6,138 nucleotides of DNA, from positions 1-6,138 of the forward strand of contig JALOLW010000260.1 in NCBI GenBank assembly GCA_025455795.1. Direction: 5' to 3'. Source of the stretch: Spirosomataceae bacterium (GTDB taxonomy: Bacteria > Bacteroidota > Bacteroidia > Cytophagales > Spirosomataceae). Shown in pieces: positions 1 to 5,910 of the stretch. The notes beneath the pieces were generated by a model. That model saw nothing but the letters and a program-made list of their open reading frames with translations, did not search any database and had not been told where the DNA came from. How positions within the stretch are numbered: position 1 is the first letter of the stretch; each line of letters opens with the position of its first letter. The position numbers and the translations under genes are program-made.

Positions 1-474
1 TTGGCCGTAAGGCCAGAAACAATGAATAGAATTGAAAATCATTTTGTAGAATCTGAAAATGGTTTTAGTAGAGAAACCTATAAAAGGGCATATTTGAAAG
101 GTGTTATTCCATACATTGGCGGACAATGGATGATTTTAACAAGAAAATGTTGCGAGTTTATTTGTAACAGCGGGGAAATCAAAAAATTTGAAGATTACTA
201 CACCAATACACTAATTGCAGACGAATCTTTTTTTCAAACGGTGCTTATGAATACTTCATTTGATGGAATACTTATCAATGACGATAAAAGAGCTATTATA
301 TGGATACCCGATGGAGACATTAAATTGAGACCAAAAACATTTACTGAAAAGGATATTACATTCCTTTTGGAGGGGGATAATTTGTTCGCACGAAAATTTG
401 ATGATAATATAGACAATAAAATCATAGACGCTATTGAACAGTATTTTAATAGCCCATTAAAAGAAGTAGAGTAA
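1..474 (+). CDS. Core-2/I-branching (GT14-type) glycosyltransferase, C-terminal part; gene enters from the left edge
   Basis: The reading frame is open from base 1 to a TAA at 472-474, so at least 157 residues are coded here and the true start lies outside the window. The TTG at base 1 is unlikely to be the start. Motifs of the core-2/I-branching (GT14) family appear in the right order: IGGQWMILTR (about residues 39-48), DESFFQTVLMNTSF (74-87) and LFARKFD (128-134). Bacterial members are usually near 280-300 residues, so roughly half is present. The family transfers sugars such as GlcNAc or xylose from UDP-sugars, and bacterial homologues usually lie in surface polysaccharide loci; acceptor and donor cannot be read from this piece. 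The gene is clearly AT-rich (about 30-35% GC by eye) against about 50% or more in the next gene, which fits a transferred or fast-exchanging polysaccharide locus. Confidence 0.8.
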   Translation: MAVRPETMNRIENHFVESENGFSRETYKRAYLKGVIPYIGGQWMILTRKCCEFICNSGEIKKFEDYYTNTLIADESFFQTVLMNTSFDGILINDDKRAIIWIPDGDIKLRPKTFTEKDITFLLEGDNLFARKFDDNIDNKIIDAIEQYFNSPLKEVE

Positions 475-625
475 AAAACTTAATATGCTTGTCACTATTT
501 AGATTTAGCAATAGTGGGGCTAATCGTTGCAAACTCATCATTTGCGTCACTCTGTTGCTTGATTTTACTACCGAATCGCCCATGTGATGATAGCTATCTA
601 TAAGATTCTATCCTAAATTTGTTAG
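475..625. other. Intergenic spacer between glycosyltransferase and rsmE
   Basis: This 151-base AT-rich spacer contains no credible gene. A 7-bp inverted repeat (493-499 with 510-516, 10-base loop) follows the glycosyltransferase stop but has no T-run after it, so it is a poor terminator. TAAATTTG at 614-621 matches the Bacteroidota -7 consensus TAnnTTTG, but it sits only 4 bases before the rsmE ATG and has no TTG at the usual distance. The rsmE promoter is therefore not resolved. Confidence 0.5.
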
Positions 626-1333
626 ATGAACCTATTTTACCAAAAAGATTTTGCCCACACCCACGCCCTCACCGACGACGAAGCCTTTCACGCGGCCAAG
701 GTGCTGCGCGTGCGCGAGGGCGACCGCCTACACGTAACTGACGGGCAGGGCAACCGATTTGAGGGGATTGTCCACCAAATCACTCCCAAACGCTGTGCGT
801 TGATTCACGTGACGGCGCAACGGGCGGCACCATTGTCGTGTCAAATCGAAATCGCCCTTGCTCCCACCAAAAACATAGACCGTTTGGAATGGTTTATCGA
901 AAAAGCCACCGAAATGGGCATTTCGACCGTCACACTGTTTTATGCCGAGCACTCCGAACGGCGACAAGTCAAACTCGACCGACTCGAAAAAATCGCCATC
1001 TCGGCCATGAAGCAGTCGTTGCAGGCGTACTTGCCCGTGGTGCAGGAAGTAGGCGATTTCAAAAAATGGCTTTTGAGTCAAACGACAGAGACCGCTTTGC
1101 AACGGTTTATTGCCCACTTGCCCGACGGTATGCCACCACCGCATCTTTTTCAAGCGGCTACCAAGCAGGGGCGTTATCGGGTGTTGATAGGCCCAGAAGG
1201 TGATTTCTCCAAAGATGAACTACAATTGGCACAAGAATTGGGGTATCAAAACGTTGTGTTAGGACATACGCGCCTCCGCACCGAAACCGCCGCCCTCGTG
1301 GCTTGTCAGACTTTACATATCCTTAATTATTGA
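626..1333 (+). CDS. rsmE: RsmE, 16S rRNA (uracil(1498)-N(3))-methyltransferase
   Basis: RsmE uses S-adenosylmethionine to methylate N3 of U1498 in the decoding region of 16S rRNA. The 235-residue length is normal for the family. The N-terminal PUA-like part carries H22 and VLRVREGD (26-33). The SPOUT domain shows RLEWFIEKATEMGI (86-99), SERRQV (110-115), an A-x-KQS element near 127-131, IGPEGDFSKDE (188-198), and the knot motif LGHTRLRTETAAL (212-224), which forms the SAM pocket. All key segments are present. The ATG at 626 puts the usual family N-terminus in frame, and no Shine-Dalgarno is visible, as is normal in Bacteroidota. The TGA is followed after one base by the DUF4159 start, so the two genes are probably co-transcribed and translationally coupled. 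Confidence 0.96.
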   Translation: MNLFYQKDFAHTHALTDDEAFHAAKVLRVREGDRLHVTDGQGNRFEGIVHQITPKRCALIHVTAQRAAPLSCQIEIALAPTKNIDRLEWFIEKATEMGISTVTLFYAEHSERRQVKLDRLEKIAISAMKQSLQAYLPVVQEVGDFKKWLLSQTTETALQRFIAHLPDGMPPPHLFQAATKQGRYRVLIGPEGDFSKDELQLAQELGYQNVVLGHTRLRTETAALVACQTLHILNY

Positions 1334-1334
1334 A

Positions 1335-2045
1335 ATGAATCGTTTATTTTTTTTAAAACCCCAAAGGCACAAAGACGCGAGGAGTCTATTGCTCTGTCTT
1401 GTATTATTCGTTTTCCAAGCCGCGTTTACTATGGCTCACGCTCAGTATGCCTACAAAATCGCCAAACTCAAATACGGTGGTGGTGGTGACTGGTACGCCA
1501 ACAAAACCTCGATGCCCAACCTCATCAAGTTTTGTAATCAGAACCTCCGCATGAATATTTTTCCCGAAGAAGAAATCGTCGAGCCTGGCAGTCCCGAATT
1601 GTTTTCGTACCCCTTTGTGCATTTGACGGGCCACGGCAACGTACTTTTTTCGGAATCGGAAGCCCGCAATCTGCGTAAATACCTGATTTCGGGTGGTTTT
1701 CTGCACTTAGACGACAACTACGGTCTGGACAAATTTATCCGCCGAGAGATGAAAAAAGTATTTCCTGAGTTGGATTTTGTCGAAATCCCCTTCAACCATC
1801 CCGTTTATAATCAGCGGTTTAAGTTCCCCAACGGCCTCCCCAAAATCCACGAACACGATGCCAAACAACCGCAAGGCTACGGGCTGTTTTGGCAGGGAAA
1901 ATTGGTGTGCTTTTATAGTTATGAATGTGACCTCGGCAACGGCTGGGAAGACCAAAGCGTCTATAACGATCCCGAAGAAGTACGCCAAAAAGCCCTCCAA
2001 ATGGGTGCCAATTTGGTGCAGTTTGCGTTTACGGCCAACCAGTAA
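1335..2045 (+). CDS. Secreted DUF4159 protein
   Basis: The 236-residue product begins with a basic n-region and a hydrophobic stretch (about residues 17-33). AHAQ (34-37) is a likely signal peptidase I site, so it should be periplasmic. The mature part matches DUF4159: KYGGGGDWY (46-54), SMPNLIKF (59-66), PFVHLTGHGN (93-102), and LISGGFLHLDDNYG (117-130) followed by FNHPVY (153-158). DUF4159 is usually described as a glutamine-amidotransferase-like fold. In Bacteroidota it occurs as this single-domain secreted form, and no biochemical role is known to me. The gene starts one base after rsmE, suggesting co-expression with no obvious functional link. The n-region is unusually long (MNRLFFLKPQRHKDARS before the hydrophobic core), and its DNA resembles a dispersed repeat, described separately. 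Confidence 0.88.
   Translation: MNRLFFLKPQRHKDARSLLLCLVLFVFQAAFTMAHAQYAYKIAKLKYGGGGDWYANKTSMPNLIKFCNQNLRMNIFPEEEIVEPGSPELFSYPFVHLTGHGNVLFSESEARNLRKYLISGGFLHLDDNYGLDKFIRREMKKVFPELDFVEIPFNHPVYNQRFKFPNGLPKIHEHDAKQPQGYGLFWQGKLVCFYSYECDLGNGWEDQSVYNDPEEVRQKALQMGANLVQFAFTANQ
1355..1383 (+). repeat. Possible dispersed-repeat remnant inside the DUF4159 signal-peptide region
   Basis: The sequence AAAACCCCAAAGGCACAAAG followed by ACGCGAGG resembles the A/C/G-rich 'CCACAAAGGCACAAAGACGCAAAGG' elements that I recall as scattered in many environmental bacterial genomes, Bacteroidota included. Here it lies in frame and encodes KPQRHKDAR in the signal-peptide n-region. The match rests on memory and on one copy in this window, so repeat status is tentative. 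Confidence 0.35.
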
Positions 2046-2090
2046 CAATAAAATAATTCCGTTGTGATAGGTTAAATCAACGCTAAAAGT

Positions 2091-2098
2091 TACTTTTG
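2091..2098 (+). promoter_or_regulatory. Probable -7 element of the desaturase promoter
   Basis: TACTTTTG is an exact match to the Bacteroidota primary-sigma -7 consensus TAnnTTTG. A TTG at 2062-2064 could serve as the -33 element, but the 26-base gap is longer than the usual 17-23. Transcription from this element would begin near 2103-2107. That is at or after an upstream TTG codon at 2102 and well before the ATG at 2153, which supports the ATG as the desaturase start. Confidence 0.4.
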
Positions 2099-2152
2099 TA
2101 ATTGTATTTTATTAAGAAAGTCGTTTTTTTATTCACATACCCATCTTTCACT

Positions 2153-2923
2153 ATGTACGCTGTCTTAGCCGCTTTTTTTGGGCATTGGTACCTGTCACTC
2201 TTCTGTCAAACCTTCTTTTTGCACCGCTATTCGGCGCACAAGATGTTCACTATGAACAAGTTTTGGGAAAAGTTCTTTTATTTTCTCACCTATCTTTCGC
2301 AAGGCTCGTCTTATCTCAGCCCCCGTGCGTACGCCATTTTGCACCGTATGCACCACGCATTTAGCGATTCTGAAAAAGACCCCCACTCTCCCCACTTCAC
2401 CCAAAACGTGTTTACGATGATGTGGAAAACCAAAGACCTTTACAACGCCGTATTGCGCCGCAAAATCAAAGTAGAAGCCCGTTTTGAAAAAGATTATCCT
2501 TACTGGGAGTTTTTAGAGAAGTTGGGTGACTCTTGGTTTTCGCGCCTTGGGTGGGGCATCATGTATTCTGTTTTTTACATCTTTGCCTACATTTATTTGG
2601 ATATGCACTGGGCGTTCTTTTTGTTGTTGCCTATTCATTATTTGATGGGTCCCGTACACGGTGCTATTGTCAATTGGAGCGGCCACAAGTACGGCTACCA
2701 AAATTTTGACAACCAAGATAAATCCAAAAATTCGTTGATTTTTGACTTACTAATGATGGGCGAGTTGTTTCAAAACAACCACCACAAACTCCCCAACCGC
2801 GTCAATTTTGGGGCAAAGTGGTTTGAACTCGACCCCACCTATCCCGTTATCAAATTGCTCAGTTGGTGCAAAATCATCAAAATGCGTGACTTCAAAGTAG
2901 GTGTAGAAGTGCCTAAGCCTTAG
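2153..2923 (+). CDS. Integral-membrane fatty acyl (acyl-CoA type) desaturase
   Basis: This is a 256-residue member of the membrane di-iron fatty acid desaturase family, which introduces a double bond into acyl chains and so tunes membrane fluidity. Histidine boxes seen: HRYSAH (24-29), HRMHH (64-68) and QNNHH (207-211). Additional conserved blocks are SPRAYAILHRMHH (56-68), GPVHGAIVNW (166-175) with H178, and KWFELDPTYPV (222-232). Hydrophobic segments lie near 2-22, 40-57, 132-150 and 152-170. The third box is normally HNNHH; Gln replaces the first His here. The frame can be extended 17 codons to a TTG at 2102, but that start falls on the probable promoter and would add residues before a normal family N-terminus, so the ATG was chosen. 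The gene stands alone between its own promoter and a strong terminator. Regioselectivity and acyl carrier cannot be read. Confidence 0.9.
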   Translation: MYAVLAAFFGHWYLSLFCQTFFLHRYSAHKMFTMNKFWEKFFYFLTYLSQGSSYLSPRAYAILHRMHHAFSDSEKDPHSPHFTQNVFTMMWKTKDLYNAVLRRKIKVEARFEKDYPYWEFLEKLGDSWFSRLGWGIMYSVFYIFAYIYLDMHWAFFLLLPIHYLMGPVHGAIVNWSGHKYGYQNFDNQDKSKNSLIFDLLMMGELFQNNHHKLPNRVNFGAKWFELDPTYPVIKLLSWCKIIKMRDFKVGVEVPKP

Positions 2924-2942
2924 GCAGTCAGCAGTATTATTC

Positions 2943-2978
2943 AACAAAAAACTCTTCCGCAGGGAAGAGTTTTTTGTT
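2943..2978. terminator. Strong bidirectional rho-independent terminator
   Basis: This is a perfect 16-bp inverted repeat (2943-2958 with 2963-2978) around the 4-base loop GCAG. The stem has a CTCTTCC/GGAAGAG core flanked by A6/T6, so either strand yields a hairpin followed by a U-run. It sits 19 bases after the desaturase stop, and its outermost base lies in the stop codon of the converging DUF5522 gene, so it serves both transcripts. Confidence 0.92.
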
Positions 2979-3151
2979 TATGGACGGTTGCCGTAAGGGC
3001 AGTGGCGGCATTTACTTTTGCAACAATAGCCGCGCTTGCGGTGATAGGCTTCTGTAAACACCATAAAACCCGTGTTTGTATCTATGTAGTAATCTTCTGG
3101 TTCAAGACCAAAACGACGAGGGGCTTTGTTATTGGCTGGTACGTGGCTCAC
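2978..3151 (-). CDS. DUF5522 family mini-protein, Cys-rich, GTG start
   Basis: Read on the minus strand, a 57-residue frame runs from GTG (3149-3151) to TAA (2978-2980). Its core matches DUF5522, a short family common in Bacteroidota: GLEPEDYYID (15-24), GFMVFTEAYHRKRGYCC (28-44) and CRHCPYG (48-54). Cys43, Cys44, Cys48 and Cys51 with His50 look like a metal-binding cluster; function is unknown. No ATG exists in this frame between the upstream in-frame stop and the conserved region, and GTG is the only usual start codon there, so short-ORF and ATG-only callers would miss it. It ends exactly at the bidirectional terminator, as expected for a real last gene. It lies 66 bases after the MFS gene in the same direction. 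A frameshift joining it to the 15-codon frame just upstream is the main alternative for its N-terminus. Confidence 0.85.
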   Translation of the reverse strand: MSHVPANNKAPRRFGLEPEDYYIDTNTGFMVFTEAYHRKRGYCCKSKCRHCPYGNRP

Positions 3152-3217
3152 TTTCTGGTTGTTGGATCGTTCAAAGTGTCCAACACATCATTCATTGAAA
3201 ATGTTTTGACTTTTTTC
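3152..3217 (-). other. Spacer between MFS and DUF5522 genes, with a 15-codon ORF
   Basis: Reading leftwards, this spacer holds a small ORF (ATG at 3193-3195, TGA at 3148-3150; 15 residues starting MNDVLDTLNDP). Its stop overlaps the DUF5522 GTG start in the arrangement GTGA. It could be a coupling leader or a frameshifted N-terminus. No terminator hairpin is visible after the MFS stop, so read-through from the MFS gene is plausible. Confidence 0.4.
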
Positions 3218-4471
3218 CTAAGTCAATTGGACATCAAACAAATCACGCGAGCGAAACCACACCCACCCTACTATCAGCATGGTGAGTCCACCCCCAAGTA
3301 GCACCGACGGCACCGTACCGAAGAGCTTGGCCGCTACGCCCGACTCAAACGCCCCGATTTCGTTGGAAGAACTCACAAATACACTATTGACCGCCACCAC
3401 GCGCCCGCGCATGTAGTCGGGTGGGATGACTTGCAAAATCGTCTGCCGCACTACCACGCTGATGGAGTCAAACGCGCCCGTCAAAAACAGCATCACGACC
3501 GAGAGCCAAAAATGGGTCGAAACCGCAAAAACCAACGTAGCCACGCCAAAACCTGCCACCGCAATGAGCATATTGCGCCAAGCGTGTCGCGTGGGTGGAA
3601 AGTAGGCCGTCATCAAAATCGTGAGCACGGCCCCCACCGACGGCGCGGCGCGCAGTACGCCCAAGCCTTCAGGGCCAACTTTGAGAATATCTTCGGCAAA
3701 AACGGGCAAAATCGCAATCACCCCGCCAAACAGCACCGCCGCCAAATCGAGCGAGATGGAGTAGAAGATGATTTTGTTTTGATACACAAACTGAATCCCT
3801 TCTCGAATACTCGTCAAAAGGTCGGTTTTGGCTTCGGGGGTTTCGGGAGTAGGCTGTTTTTGGATAAAAGAAAGCATCAAAAAACTCAACCCAAACACGG
3901 CCACTACAATCCAGAGGGTATTGGCAAGGCCCAAATAAGCGTACAAAAAACCCGCGATGCCTGGTCCTGTAATTGCACCCGTTTGCCAAAAAGTGCTGCT
4001 CCATGTAGCGGCATTGGAATAAACCTCGCGGGGAGTCAAGAAGGCTTTTAATGAAGAAGCCGCAGGAGAATAAAACCCCCGCGCCAAACCAATCACAGAA
4101 ATGATGCTATAGGTGTAGAGGAGCATTGTGTTTTGGGGAATTTGCGCCCTGTGGCTCGGAATCAACACCCACAACAACGCCAAAGAACAGGCCACAATCA
4201 CGCCCAAACTCAGCTTCATAATGGTGCGTTTGTCGTAGCGGTCGGCGAAGTGACCACCAAACAACGCGACCGAAATGTAAGGCAACGCCTCTGCCAAACC
4301 AATCAATCCCAACGAGAGCGGGTCGTGGGTGATGCGGTACAACTCGTACCCAATCACCACTTCTTGCATCAGGCTTGCGACAGTCACGAGGCTGTTGCCC
4401 GTGATGAGATTGACAAATTGGGGGTAGCGGAGTGCCGCAAAGGCATCGTGAGAAGGGGAAAATTTTGACAT
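3218..4471 (-). CDS. MFS transporter, EntS/MFS_3-type exporter
   Basis: The 417-residue product is a 12-TM major facilitator. After TM2 it has the MFS signature GGHFADRYDKRT (72-83). The second half carries segments typical of the MFS_3/enterobactin-exporter group: an FGGVIAILPVFAEDIL-type stretch, VGPEGLGVLRAAPSVGAV, and MRGRVVAVNSVF followed by SSNEIGAFESG (about 354-378). The family exports small molecules by proton antiport; EntS exports enterobactin, but no siderophore genes are present here, so the substrate is unknown. The start at ATG 4471 begins MSKFSPSHDAFAALRYPQF, which fits the family. An upstream in-frame ATG at 4516 would add 15 non-conserved residues and overlap the ATL gene by 28 bases, so I prefer 4471, 17 bases after the ATL stop. 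Confidence 0.9.
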   Translation of the reverse strand: MSKFSPSHDAFAALRYPQFVNLITGNSLVTVASLMQEVVIGYELYRITHDPLSLGLIGLAEALPYISVALFGGHFADRYDKRTIMKLSLGVIVACSLALLWVLIPSHRAQIPQNTMLLYTYSIISVIGLARGFYSPAASSLKAFLTPREVYSNAATWSSTFWQTGAITGPGIAGFLYAYLGLANTLWIVVAVFGLSFLMLSFIQKQPTPETPEAKTDLLTSIREGIQFVYQNKIIFYSISLDLAAVLFGGVIAILPVFAEDILKVGPEGLGVLRAAPSVGAVLTILMTAYFPPTRHAWRNMLIAVAGFGVATLVFAVSTHFWLSVVMLFLTGAFDSISVVVRQTILQVIPPDYMRGRVVAVNSVFVSSSNEIGAFESGVAAKLFGTVPSVLLGGGLTMLIVGWVWFRSRDLFDVQLT

Positions 4472-4488
4472 TGAGGGCTTGATATGTT

Positions 4489-4818
4489 CTACAACAGTTC
4501 TTCGCTCGGATTCCAAAAAACCTTTTTGAAATCTTTGATTTGGTCTTTCTCTATTGTAACACCTTCGGCTTCCAGAAGTTCCTGCATTTGGGTAGGGCTA
4601 CCAAAAAACATTTTACCCGACAACACCCCGTTGCGATTGACCACGCGGTGAGCGGGAACATCCGCCATACCGTGACAGGCATTCATAGCCCAGCCCACCA
4701 TTCGGGCACTGAGCTTAGAACCCAAAAATTGGGCAATCGCCCCGTAAGATGTGGCACGCCCAGTGGGGATTTGGCGCACTACGTCATAGACATCATCAAA
4801 GAAATTTTTTTTATCCAT
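4489..4818 (-). CDS. Alkyltransferase-like (ATL) protein, MGMT-family fold without catalytic Cys
   Basis: The 109-residue product matches the DNA-binding domain of O6-alkylguanine-DNA alkyltransferases: IPTGRATSYGAIA (17-29), the helix-turn-helix with SARMVGWAMN (37-46; Arg39 in the Arg-finger position), and PAHRVVNRNGVLSG (55-68). The active-site PCHRV motif is PAHRV, with Ala56 in place of the methyl-accepting Cys. The protein therefore cannot repair by alkyl transfer. It should act like ATL proteins, which bind and bend O6-alkylguanine DNA and pass the lesion to nucleotide excision repair. Length is normal for ATLs. The ATG at 4818 was chosen because it opens directly on the conserved domain and lies 7 bases after the upstream gene's stop. 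An upstream ATG at 4857 would overlap that gene by 32 bases. Confidence 0.9.
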   Translation of the reverse strand: MDKKNFFDDVYDVVRQIPTGRATSYGAIAQFLGSKLSARMVGWAMNACHGMADVPAHRVVNRNGVLSGKMFFGSPTQMQELLEAEGVTIEKDQIKDFKKVFWNPSEELL

Positions 4819-4825
4819 CTGATTG

Positions 4826-5551
4826 TCAGTTGGGTATGCGAAAAGTAATCCCCGCATAAATCATCTGCGTACGCGCCCGAAAACGACGATTATCGCTCAC
4901 CAAGGCGCGGTCAGTGCGGTATTCGTTGGTAGCAAACACGTACCCGATTTTCATGCCTACATACTTCGTAAAATAAATCCGTCCGTAGAGTTCAGCGTTG
5001 AGATTACCCACAGTATTGTTGCCAATCAATTGAAACGCGCCTACCGTGGGACGGGCTGTTTGGAAAGTTCGATGGGTGTTGAGGCTGTCTATCATGCTAA
5101 AACCTCTTGACCCCAAATGATAGCCCGTGCGCCGTCCACCCGTGGCCAATCCAAACAAGTCAAGGTTGGCCCCAATATCTATTCTATTCATGAGCGATAG
5201 CTGTACGCTCACGTTCATATTGAGAGAAGTACTGGTAAAGCGGTTCATTTGAAGCGTATCGGTGGTGGACGTTTTGTTGGCAAACTTAGCGGGTGCGCTC
5301 GTAAAATCGGTCTGATTGCCTACCGACTGCGCCGCCCGAAGCCCCCAACCTGCTTGTAACACGCCCGAACCGCCTATTTTAAGCATTTGATAATAATGCA
5401 AACTCGGCGCGTAACCTTTGTTTTGCCAAGCTACCCCCACATCAACCCCCGTCACGAGCCTGGACGCGGTTTGTGAATGTGCATTAAAAAGACCAATGAA
5501 GTAGCAATTCACGAATAGGGTGGATACGAATACTGTTTTTTTCAATGACAT
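4826..5551 (-). CDS. Secreted, beta-barrel-like outer membrane protein of unknown function
   Basis: The 241-residue product starts MSLKKTVFVSTLFVNCYFIG, a signal peptide with probable cleavage after AHS (24-26). The mature part alternates polar and hydrophobic or aromatic residues with many Gly and Asn and has short candidate strands (for example RLVTGVDVGVAW, IDIGANLDLFGLATGG, YVGMKIGYVFATNEYRT, QMIYAGITFRIPN). This looks like a small outer membrane beta-barrel of the kind common in Bacteroidota; I recognise no named family. The frame runs back to an ATG at 5641, but that adds 30 residues before a good signal peptide and covers the likely promoter, so 5551 is preferred. It is the first gene of the minus-strand cluster, with ATL beginning 7 bases after its stop. 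That spacing suggests an operon but does not reveal its role. Confidence 0.72.
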   Translation of the reverse strand: MSLKKTVFVSTLFVNCYFIGLFNAHSQTASRLVTGVDVGVAWQNKGYAPSLHYYQMLKIGGSGVLQAGWGLRAAQSVGNQTDFTSAPAKFANKTSTTDTLQMNRFTSTSLNMNVSVQLSLMNRIDIGANLDLFGLATGGRRTGYHLGSRGFSMIDSLNTHRTFQTARPTVGAFQLIGNNTVGNLNAELYGRIYFTKYVGMKIGYVFATNEYRTDRALVSDNRRFRARTQMIYAGITFRIPN

Positions 5552-5577
5552 ACGATTGTAGATATAAGTTTGTAAAT

Positions 5578-5609
5578 GCAATATAACATTTTTATGACTA
5601 TATGCACAA
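5578..5609 (-). promoter_or_regulatory. Possible promoter of the OM protein-ATL-MFS-DUF5522 cluster
   Basis: On the minus strand, TTG (5609-5607) is followed after 21 bases by TATATTGC (5585-5578). The latter matches the Bacteroidota -7 consensus TAnnTTTG at 6 of 8 positions with accepted spacing. Transcription would begin about 20 bases before the ATG at 5551, giving a short leader. The element is degenerate, so this is tentative. Confidence 0.3.
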
Positions 5610-5641
5610 CAATAAGTAACGTGTTGCCTATTAGCAGACAC

Positions 5642-5770
5642 TAATCCACTGATTTACAGCGAATAAAGAAGCATAAACTTTGTGTAAAGTTATCCAATGG
5701 TAGTCTGTCACACAAAAAAACCAGCAGCAAGTGCTACTGGTTTTTCTCTCCTAACCTAACCTATGAGAAA
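5642..5770. other. Non-coding spacer upstream of the minus-strand cluster
   Basis: Apart from the hairpin at 5716-5745 and a short CTAAC tandem (5751-5763), I see nothing identifiable. One plus-strand frame is open from 5645 into the WD40-like segment but has no start codon, and its sequence before about 5771 resembles nothing known. Confidence 0.5.
5716..5745. terminator. Hairpin terminator, either direction
   Basis: A 13-bp stem with one mismatch (5716-5728 with 5733-5745; C5725 opposite A5736) encloses the loop AAGT. On the minus strand it is followed by T7 (A-run 5714-5720); on the plus strand by T5. The stronger U-run is on the minus strand, implying that a leftward transcript ended here. 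No convincing leftward gene lies to its right in the window. Confidence 0.7.
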
Positions 5771-5899
5771 AAATCTTGCATCCATACCATCGTCGGCCAT
5801 GAATCCATGGTATTTTGTTGCAAAGTGTTCGACCAAAACCGGCAGTTCGTGAGCGGAGCAAGCGACAGCACCCTCAAAGGTTGGGTCATTGCCAATTGA
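5771..5899 (+). pseudogene. Orphan WD40 repeat (one blade), remnant of a WD40-repeat gene
   Basis: In the plus-strand frame beginning KSCIHTIVGHESMV and continuing FCCKVFDQNRQFVSGASDST, then LKGW, the segment lines up with a WD40 repeat without gaps. It has GH at the start (5795-5800), V four residues after the His, F in the central strand, SGASDSTLK with the structural Asp, and W (5882-5884) 28 residues after the His. These are the spacings of the consensus GH...V...F...SGS.D.T.K.W. The frame then meets TGA at 5897-5899. Upstream it is open to 5645 but contains no ATG before the repeat, and propellers need about seven blades, so this cannot make a normal WD40 protein. After the stop the same frame reads NTIEETLIVRNFDSVLLVSA, weakly like the start of a next blade. 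I call it a decayed fragment; a coincidental match is unlikely but not excluded. Confidence 0.6.
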
Positions 5900-5910
5900 A
5901 ATACAATTGA

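Noticed and set aside
493..516. 7-bp inverted repeat after the glycosyltransferase as a terminator
   Set aside because: The stem is short, the loop is 10 bases and no T-run follows; GGGGC comes next instead.
614..621. TAAATTTG as the rsmE -7 promoter element
   Set aside because: It matches TAnnTTTG but lies only 4 bases before the ATG, so transcription would begin inside the gene, and no TTG sits at a proper distance upstream.
2102..2152. TTG-initiated 17-residue extension of the desaturase
   Set aside because: It starts within bases of the probable -7 element, so it would hardly be transcribed with a leader, and the ATG at 2153 gives the normal family N-terminus.
3431..4051. 206-codon plus-strand frame opposite the MFS gene
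   Set aside because: Its composition is rich in Arg, His, Gln and Asn with no domain, as expected for the antisense of a well-supported membrane protein gene.
4472..4516. 15-residue N-terminal extension of the MFS transporter
   Set aside because: It overlaps the end of the ATL gene and adds charged residues (ESERRTVVEHIK) before the usual family start.
5552..5641. 30-residue N-terminal extension of the outer membrane protein
   Set aside because: It would bury a good signal peptide inside the protein and overlaps the likely promoter.
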